The notes beneath the pieces are model-generated. The model did not search any database, was not told where the DNA came from, and saw nothing but the letters and a program-made list of their open reading frames with translations. Both the position numbers and the translations under genes were made by a program. A stretch of DNA of 21,183 bases from Ochromonadaceae sp. CCMP2298 (taxonomy: Eukaryota; Sar; Synurophyceae; Ochromonadales; Ochromonadaceae): positions 1 to 21,183 of the forward strand of contig MU633857.1 in assembly GCA_026770595.1 (NCBI GenBank), in the 5' to 3' direction. Positions 15,435-21,183 of the stretch are shown one piece after another (positions within the stretch are counted from its first letter, which is position 1; each line of letters opens with the position of its first letter).

Positions 15435-16757
15435 ATGCTCTCGACCGGTCGTCGAAGCTGCTGGGTAGCGGTCGCTTTCATGCTTCTGGCGAGACTTGCG
15501 AGCTCGCTCAGACCTCACAGCTTTGCTTCCTCTGCGCTGCGGAGGAGTAGCACCGGGTACAATAGAGTTGGAGTCGGAAGTACTTCGAGGCAGTTGAGTA
15601 CCTACTCGCTGCTGATGAACACGCCGATCGTCACGAAGGGTGTGGGCGATCTGGCTGATAAGTACGATTGTTTCCTGCTCGACCAGTTCGGCGTGCTGCA
15701 TGATGGCGCCAACCCCCTCCCAGGTGTCGTGGATGCGCTAGAGCAGCTGCAGGCGCGGGGCAAGGTGTGCATCGTGCTCTCGAACAGCTCCAGTCGCGCA
15801 GCCAGCGCGGCCAAGAAGTTCGAGAAGCTGGGCCTGCCGCCAGTCTACTCAGCCTTCCTCACCAGTGGCGAGCTGGCGTGGCAGTACATGCGCGCGAACG
15901 ACTTCAAGGGCAAGAAGTGCGCGTGGATCACGTGGGGCGGCTACGCGAAAGACGACTACCTGGCTAGCCTGGAGGTGGCGGTGGCCGACGTGGAGCAGGC
16001 AGACTTCTTGCTGCTGCACGGAACACACTGCGTCGCCGCGCCCCCCGGGCAGGAGGCAGCGCGCTGCAGCGTCTTCAGCACGGGCGTGATCGACGAGCCC
16101 ATGCAGCGCGTGCTAGAAGTGGCAGCTAGGCGTGGGTTGCCATGTGTGTGCGCCAATGACGATCTGCTGGCCGTGGCGGACGGGAAACTCTCGCACATGC
16201 CTGGCCTACTGAAGAAAGAGTACCTGCGCCTGGGCGGCTCCGTGATCTCCTTCGGCAAGCCCTCCAGCACCATGTTCGACGCAGCTATGGCCGCCGCCCA
16301 GATCACGCTCTCGGGAGCAGCAGGCTCGCCCCTGGAGGTGACACAGGCAGCCGTAGCAGCCTGCCTGCAGCCTAGTACAGACGCATTTCAGGACGGCACC
16401 TCCGAGGGGGCCTCTCCCCAAGAGGCTGCGCTGGCACTGCAGGCGAAGTTGCGGGCGAGGCAGGCTAAGCGGCGCATAGTGCACGTGGGCGACTCTCTCA
16501 CACACGACATAAGCGGCGCGCACGCTGCAGGCATCGACTCGTTGCTGGTCACGTCCAAGGGCGTGCACAAGCACGAGCTAGTGGAGGTTGCGGCACAGGT
16601 GACACATGTGGCACAGATGGGCGAGGCGGGGGCTGGCGCGGTCTGCAATCAAGGGTCCTCCCCCGCCTCGCCCCCGCTGCTGATGCAGGTGTGCGACCTG
16701 TGCGACAGAGAGCAGACGCCGCGCCCCACCTACATCGTGCGAAACTTCGAGTGGTAG
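15435..16757 (+). CDS. HAD superfamily class IIA (TIGR01459-like) hydrolase with targeting presequence
   Basis: Single-exon, 440 aa, from ATG 15435. HAD motifs are LLDQFGVLHDG (81-91) with nucleophile Asp83, VLSNSSSRAA (114-123, motif II Ser), SFGKPSSTMFD (272-282, motif III Lys275) and VHVGDSLTHDISGA (349-362, motif IV Asp353/Asp358). The second Asp of the usual DxD is Phe85; class IIA proteins of the TIGR01459 type carry Trp or Phe there, so this is a family trait and not damage. Such proteins are predicted phosphatases of small phosphorylated metabolites; the substrate is unknown. Residues 1-60 are extra: a hydrophobic stretch (about 9-24) then a Ser/Arg-rich segment, fitting a bipartite plastid or mitochondrial presequence. 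A second Met at 61 could start a cytosolic form. A variable loop of about 40 residues precedes motif IV. Confidence 0.88.
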   Translation: MLSTGRRSCWVAVAFMLLARLASSLRPHSFASSALRRSSTGYNRVGVGSTSRQLSTYSLLMNTPIVTKGVGDLADKYDCFLLDQFGVLHDGANPLPGVVDALEQLQARGKVCIVLSNSSSRAASAAKKFEKLGLPPVYSAFLTSGELAWQYMRANDFKGKKCAWITWGGYAKDDYLASLEVAVADVEQADFLLLHGTHCVAAPPGQEAARCSVFSTGVIDEPMQRVLEVAARRGLPCVCANDDLLAVADGKLSHMPGLLKKEYLRLGGSVISFGKPSSTMFDAAMAAAQITLSGAAGSPLEVTQAAVAACLQPSTDAFQDGTSEGASPQEAALALQAKLRARQAKRRIVHVGDSLTHDISGAHAAGIDSLLVTSKGVHKHELVEVAAQVTHVAQMGEAGAGAVCNQGSSPASPPLLMQVCDLCDREQTPRPTYIVRNFEW

Positions 16758-17197
16758 GGGCATCCACAGCTTTATGGCTGGCACCAGACAACAATCCTAT
16801 TATTGACATTGTACATCACAAGGGATCATGAGACCTTCCGTATAAGAGGCGCATTGTGTAATTACCCTTATTAAAGTTATCCTACCGCATAGCAAAAGGT
16901 ACTCTGCTGCTATCCATATTACAAAGTAAGATAGGGATTCGCGATAGGCGGCAGTTCCCTATGAAGCACTGGCAGTGCCTACTGCGCGCCTCTCCCTCTC
17001 CCATTTATCCCACTATCCCGATGCAGTGGAGCTAACTGTCCACACAGCCCGCACACCTAGAAGTGTTCCTGCCGGGGACAGGGGCAGGGGCAGGGGCGTG
17101 GATAGGGGGGGGATGGCGTGTGTGTGTGGTTGTGTGTGTATGTATGTGACTCTCCGTGCTGTGCTCCAACACTAAAAGTGTGTGTGAATCTAACCCA
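16758..17197. other. convergent intergenic region, HAD 3' / ankyrin protein 3'
   Basis: No gene seen. The left half is AT-rich and UTR-like. The right half contains a GGGGCAGGGGCAGGGGC run near 17078-17098 and a TG-rich tract (about 17117-17150) of alternating purine/pyrimidine. Confidence 0.5.
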
Positions 17198-18985
17198 CTA
17201 CAAGAACGCCAGCACTGCGCGCACCAGCTCCACCAGGCCCACGTCCCTGAGGCGCGCCAGTAGGTTGTTGCGAGACACGCACTCCTCTGCCTCTACGTCT
17301 GCGTCTGCCTCTGCGTCTGCCTCTGCGTCTGCATCTGCGCAGGTGGCTGTGTGTCTGTAGCCCTGGAAGGAGGCCATCAGGGGGCCCTTGCGAGCGGCCC
17401 AGTTGAGCTTGCGCAGAGCCTGCAGGTGCCTCTCATCCAGAGGGGGCAGAGGCAGACGGTGGTGCGTGGCTAGCAGCAGGCGTGCGATGGCTGGGTCATA
17501 GTAGAGGCCGTAGGTGTTGACCACCTTGCGTCCGGATTTCTTGTTGCGCATCTTGGCCAGCACGGTGTCTGCCGGCAGAGAGTGGAAGTTGTTCTGCTGG
17601 GCCAGTGCCTCGGGCCAGAGCCCCAGCAACCAGCGCACCACGTCATCGCTGCCCGCATCGCTATCAAGATTTCTATTGATGCTATTTTTGCTGATATTGC
17701 TGGTACCGTTGGACGCTGTGACGATGGCTGTGTCGGTATCTATCTCGGCCAGGGCTTGGGGCTGGGTCTCACTCTCGCTGTCGGTCTGGGTCTGGGTCTG
17801 GGTCTGGGTCTGGGTCTGGGTCTGGGTCTGGGTCATGCGCTGCTTCTTGCACTCAGCCACAGCAGCAACAGAGAATATCTGCGAGCGGGGGGAGGTGCAG
17901 GGCGAGGGCAGCTCCTCGTCTTCCGAGTCTCTGTGTGCGAAGTCCAGCGAGCCCAGAGAGGCTGAGCGACTGCCCTTGCGCGACCAGACCCATCCCCCCT
18001 CCCCCTCACCATCCCCCTCACCCTCCCCTTCATGCTCCTCCGAAACCCCAGCCCGCACCTCCGACTGCCCAAACGCCTGCCCCATTAGCCGCGCCTGTCG
18101 CTCGCGCTCCTGCTCTTGGTGCCAGAGTCGCCTAGTCTTCACCCTAAGGGCCTCCTGCTGCTTAGCCAGAGACAGCACCGCAATGTGCAGGCAGCTGCGG
18201 CCCTGCCGGTCGCTCTCCCGCACAGCTGCTGGGTTGGCTGCGAAGAGCACGCGTGCAGCTGTGAGGTCGTTTGAAGCCCCGCATAGGATGTGCAGGGGCA
18301 GCAGGCCGAGACTGTTGCGCTGCGCTGCGGCGACGGGATGGCTCAAAAGCAGAGCGCTCAGCACGCCCACGTTCGGCCACCGAGCTGCGTGGTGCAGAGG
18401 CAGGCATAGCGCATTGTCCACCATCTTCGCAGCTTCGGGACAGGCCTCGCACAGCAGGCTGCAGGCCAGTGCGGTGGCGGTGTTGTCCTCGCTGTCTGCG
18501 GCGGTCCTCTGTGCGCACAGGAGCAGCGGTGTCGCGCCCTGTGCGTCGGCTGCTCGGCTGCCCTCCGGGTGGGCAGCCAGAAGAGCCCTGATTACCCCCG
18601 GGTCGACCCGATGGGCCAGCAGAGCGGTATGCAGGGGCAGCTGGCCATCTTTGTTGACCTCCTTGGCCGCCGCGGGGTGGAGTTCAACTAGCTTCGACAC
18701 GAGCGGCTCGGCCAAGCAACACGAGCCGAACGGCTGATTCCCCGACAGTAGGTGCAGTGCAGTGCTGGCGCTCTTGACTGTACCGAAGTGGGCCTTCAAA
18801 GATGATCTATTGATGAAGCCTAGTACTTCGCCCACGCTGCCGTTGTCCGGGTCCCTTAAATTGTCTACCAGCGCCAGCAGCTCCCGGGACGAGGGGAGCT
18901 GGGCGGACGAGTCCGCGAGGAGGGAGGCCATGTTCCGTTCCGTTGAAGAAGAGAATGGAATGGAGAGAGTGGAATCCTCGATCAT
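17198..18985 (-). CDS. ankyrin-repeat protein with simple-repeat-encoded low-complexity tracts
   Basis: Intronless, 595 aa from ATG 18985 (an in-frame Met19 at 18931 is an alternative). Residues about 60-290 form degenerate ankyrin units, such as DGQLPLHTALLAHRVDPGVI, LPLHHAARWPNVGVLSALLL, LGLLPLHILCGASNDLTAAR and QGRSCLHIAVLS, with a recurring helix pattern of LL..HP.AA. The middle is disordered and acidic, including (TQ)8 encoded by a hexanucleotide array. A second globular part (about 435-540) contains DDVVRWLLGLWPEALAQ. Near the C-terminus a D/A/E repeat precedes a last helix (LLARLRDVGLVELVRAVL). No catalytic motif is visible; a protein-interaction scaffold is the most that can be inferred. 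The ankyrin style is one I associate with large families in stramenopile genomes. Confidence 0.8.
   Translation of the reverse strand: MIEDSTLSIPFSSSTERNMASLLADSSAQLPSSRELLALVDNLRDPDNGSVGEVLGFINRSSLKAHFGTVKSASTALHLLSGNQPFGSCCLAEPLVSKLVELHPAAAKEVNKDGQLPLHTALLAHRVDPGVIRALLAAHPEGSRAADAQGATPLLLCAQRTAADSEDNTATALACSLLCEACPEAAKMVDNALCLPLHHAARWPNVGVLSALLLSHPVAAAQRNSLGLLPLHILCGASNDLTAARVLFAANPAAVRESDRQGRSCLHIAVLSLAKQQEALRVKTRRLWHQEQERERQARLMGQAFGQSEVRAGVSEEHEGEGEGDGEGEGGWVWSRKGSRSASLGSLDFAHRDSEDEELPSPCTSPRSQIFSVAAVAECKKQRMTQTQTQTQTQTQTQTQTDSESETQPQALAEIDTDTAIVTASNGTSNISKNSINRNLDSDAGSDDVVRWLLGLWPEALAQQNNFHSLPADTVLAKMRNKKSGRKVVNTYGLYYDPAIARLLLATHHRLPLPPLDERHLQALRKLNWAARKGPLMASFQGYRHTATCADADAEADAEADADVEAEECVSRNNLLARLRDVGLVELVRAVLAFL
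17281..17340 (-). repeat. GCCTCTGCGTCT-type repeat encoding D/A/E tract
   Basis: Degenerate 6/12-bp units of the form tctgcNtctNcg encode alternating Ala with Asp or Glu near the C-terminus of the ankyrin protein. Confidence 0.7.
17783..17834 (-). repeat. (GGTCTG)8 hexanucleotide array encoding (TQ)8
   Basis: Eight perfect GGTCTG units on the plus strand (17783-17830) plus a partial GGTC read as repeated Thr-Gln on the minus strand. It is perfect and pure, so it is likely length-polymorphic while staying in frame. Confidence 0.9.
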
Positions 18986-19274
18986 TGTCGGTCAACAGGT
19001 CAAGTGCACTTGAAGAACAAAAAAAGAGACCCAATTTCAGATCGTTTTAGAAGTGAGGCCTACACGCCCAAAAGCGCCTATATGAAAGAAACTGAAATTT
19101 TGTGAGGAAATTTATTAACTTACCGTGACCCTTTCCACTGAGTTTGAGAACAAAAACAGAACGGAACGAACGAACGCGTGTCGGCGAAAATTAAGATGAT
19201 AGTGTATGTTTCGTGAGGATTGATAATAGTCTACTGTAATTGAAGTGTATTACCGGAAAAGCGTGTTCCCCCCG
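18986..19274. other. intergenic, ankyrin gene 5' / beta-propeller gene 3'
   Basis: 289 bp, AT-rich, no gene seen. It contains CCCAATTTC at 19030-19038 and TAACTTAC at 19116-19123. Both neighbours are on the minus strand, so it holds the ankyrin gene promoter and the propeller gene terminator or poly(A) site. Confidence 0.45.
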
Positions 19275-20943
19275 CTACCTCCTGCGGAATATATATCCTT
19301 CGGCGTCATCGCTCTCCACGACACCGATGCCGTTCGCGCCCAGCTCGTAGTTGCTGTCGGAGCCGTCTTTGCCAAGCGGGTAGCCCACGTAGTACATGCG
19401 CCACCGCTGCTGCTCCGGCAGGAAGACCAGGTGCGGGGAGCCCACGCCGCCCCCGTCCCAGGCAGCGGCGTCGTCGTTGGCAGCTGCGAGGCGGAGGGGG
19501 GCGACAGGCATCAAGAGGAAGAGGCAAGGAAGGAAAGAGGAAAGGATTGAGTGTGGTGTAGGAATAGGGGAAGCGGATTAGACGACAGCAAGTGAAGTGA
19601 ATAGTTTTGGGGAAGGGGAATGCAGCGGCAGTGGAGATGAAGGCGATGGTGGTGGGGGCAGCAGCAAAAATAGCAGCAACAGCAACACCAGCAGCAGCAG
19701 CAGCAGGCGTGCAGAGCCGCTCCTCACCGAAAATGGGCTGCTCTCCTGATCGCTCCCAGTTGTACCCGTCCCTGCTGACCGCCATGCCGATGCTGTGCCT
19801 GCCCTCCTGCGACACTGCCTCGTAGTACATGCGCAGAGAGCCGTCCGCCTGCCTCAGCACATGCCTCCTGCTGGCGCCTCTGGAGTCAAAGGCGCCAGGC
19901 TCCTCGCTACCAGCGAACACCGACCCACTCCCGCCCGGCTTCCTGACCTTGCACCACTTGAGCAGGCCGTCTGCAGAGGTGGCCATACCTATGGAGTATT
20001 TCTTGGAGGCTGGGTCCATGGTGGAGTAGTACATTGTGTACGCGCCACTGGGCGACTCGGAGGGCGGCGGTATGACGGAGGGCCAGCCCACGAAGAGCGC
20101 GTCGAAGTCCTCGATGCGCTTGCCCACCTCCAGCACGGATCCGTAGGCAGAGGGGCCTGTCGGAGGGGAAGAGGGGAGGGGGCACAGGGAAGAGGGGAAA
20201 AGGGGGGGGAGGCAGGGAAGAAAGAAGAGGGGTCAGCAGGCGCAGGGACGTGTGCAGCGGTGGGGGCACAGCATGCTCGCTTCCCCTGAATTGGTTGGGA
20301 TACTCCGCTCACCTTCGATGCGGCTCCAGTGCGCGCCGTCCTGCGACACTGCGATTCCCACCTCGATCTTGCTGCCCTTCACCTTGCGCTCCGGGGGCCC
20401 CGGCAGGGTCAAGCTCTCCCCGTTGCCTCCAAAAATATACATCAGGTACAACCCGCTGCTGGACGCGAACTTGTCCGTGGTGGTGACGGAGCCGGGTCGG
20501 ATGACGTCCCCCACGCCCACGTGGTCAGAGTCGAAGTAGAACCAGTCCCCCTGCTCCTTGTTGGGGCCCATCACAGGAGAGTCCTCGTGCAGCTTCCAGT
20601 CCCTGAGCCCGTCCTTGGAGGAGGCGAATGCAATGCGCCCTGTGCTCAGCTGCAGCACATCGGTGGGGATGCTCTCGTCGCGGTACTGGTACCAGATCTC
20701 CCAGTCGCTGCCCTCCCCGTCCGGCGGCAGCACGCGCGGCATGCCCAGGCTGAGCACCTCCTTGCCCATGGGCTCGCGCAAGCTGTCAGAGCTGATGATC
20801 AGCCCATTAAATATATCATCGGCAACCGATGCGCGCAATTCTACGTTGCGCTGTCTCCTCCAAGCAGAGGGGAGGGGCGCCTTGAAGCTGGCAGCATGCT
20901 GCAGCGCGCAGAGCCACGCCAGCAGCCCTAGCAGCTTCTCCAT
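19275..20943 (-). CDS. probably plastid-targeted five-bladed beta-propeller protein (GH43/arabinanase-levansucrase-like)
   Basis: Three exons: 20943-20313, 20156-19728, 19483-19275, giving 422 aa; introns are 156 and 244 bp and all junctions keep phase 1. ATG 20943 is chosen because it begins a clean signal peptide, MEKLLGLLAWLCALQHAA, followed by SFKAPLPSAWRRQR, which matches the ASAFAP-like context of plastid proteins in algae with red complex plastids; an upstream in-frame ATG at 21096 would spoil this. The mature part has repeated propeller-blade patterns: EIWYQYRDE, IAFASSKDGLRDWK, LYLMYIFGG, VGIAVSQDGAHWS, YTMYYSTMD, IGMATSADGLLKW, MYYEAVSQEGRHSIGMAVS, and RMYYVGYPLG. Alternating xMYY and S.DG..W motifs are characteristic of GH43/GH32/GH68-type five-bladed propellers. 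Catalytic acids cannot be assigned with confidence. Role in plastid carbohydrate handling is inferred. Confidence 0.8.
19484..19727 (-). other. intron 2 of beta-propeller gene (244 bp)
   Basis: Donor TTCG|GTGAGGAGCGG and acceptor CTCGCAG|CTGCCAAC. The body has a CTG/TTG trinucleotide-rich stretch (rc of about 19660-19710) followed by a long pyrimidine tract. Confidence 0.65.
20157..20312 (-). other. intron 1 of beta-propeller gene (156 bp)
   Basis: Donor GAAG|GTGAGCGGAG and acceptor CCGACAG|GCCCC. The last 75 bases are almost pure pyrimidine on the coding strand (rc of about 20160-20232). Splicing joins WSRIEG to PSAYGSVLEVG. Confidence 0.7.
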
Positions 20944-21183
20944 TTCCAGTGCTGCGGCAGTAGAAGAACACGACGGTTGCAGCTCCGATTCCAGCACGAG
21001 GCCTTGTGGCTGAGCTTTCCCAGCAGGAAGGACTGGCTTGATGATGGAAGATCCATCCTTTGCCGTGAAATGAGCTTCTGATTGCAGGGTGCGCATCGGA
21101 GAATTCCCCAAATTAGCCCGGAAAAGGGTGGCTACAGGTGACTCGGGGTACCTAGACCACTAATATTATTACATAAATAGATG

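Noticed and set aside
15435-16757. HAD protein as inactive because the second Asp of DxD is Phe
   Set aside because: Class IIA proteins of the TIGR01459 type normally carry Trp or Phe at this place, and all four other motifs are intact.
1-21183. tRNA, rRNA, CRISPR arrays, integrases or viral genes
   Set aside because: I looked for T-loop-like sequence, regular spacer arrays and mobile-element enzymes and saw nothing convincing. The only repeats are simple, telomeric or intronic.

Overview
This window is nuclear DNA from a eukaryote, most likely a photosynthetic microalga with a red-derived complex plastid. Spliceosomal introns with GT-AG ends and long pyrimidine tracts interrupt four of the ten genes. 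Coding DNA is GC-rich and intergenic DNA is visibly more AT-rich. There is a nuclear-encoded mitochondrial Rieske protein with a presequence. One protein starts with a signal peptide followed by an ASF(K)AP-type cleavage context, as expected for stramenopile, cryptophyte or haptophyte plastid targeting. An interstitial TTAGGG array and apparent introner-like introns are also present. A stramenopile (ochrophyte, perhaps pelagophyte-like) is my best inference, but the species is not identified.

Layout, left to right: (1) a single-exon membrane-anchored endonuclease/exonuclease/phosphatase-fold protein (663-2570, +); (2) an AKT-like voltage-gated K+ channel with cyclic-nucleotide-binding domain and ankyrin repeats in eight exons (7194-3537, -), whose ankyrin reading frame continues past an in-frame TAG to 2979; (3) a class-V aminotransferase / isopenicillin-N-epimerase-like PLP enzyme (7382-9121, +), divergent from the channel; (4) mitochondrial Rieske iron-sulfur protein, three exons (9553-10388, +); (5) a patatin-like phospholipase/lipase homologue, three exons (11109-12502, +); (6) an ankyrin-repeat plus METTL21-type methyltransferase fusion (13099-14526, +); (7) a small acidic orphan protein (15135-14788, -); (8) a HAD-IIA hydrolase with presequence (15435-16757, +), divergent from gene 7; (9) a large ankyrin protein with simple-repeat-encoded tracts (18985-17198, -); (10) a probably plastid-targeted five-bladed beta-propeller (GH43-like) protein, three exons (20943-19275, -). 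The genes look like unrelated housekeeping or accessory functions in a compact genome. There is no operon and no evident shared pathway.

The most interesting part is the channel gene. Four of its seven introns form two homologous pairs. Introns 4 and 6 are two diverged copies of the same roughly 130-150 bp element in the same orientation. Intron 3 (120 bp) is, from end to end, a nearly perfect inverted copy (about 119 of 122 bases) of the last 12 bases of exon 2 plus the first part of intron 2. Intron 5 contains 14 perfect TTAGGG units just before its 3' splice site, and intron 1 ends in degenerate telomere-like sequence. This looks like recent intron birth by introner-like elements and local inverted duplication, caught inside one gene. 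All exon junctions were derived by hand from reading-frame continuity and need transcript confirmation.
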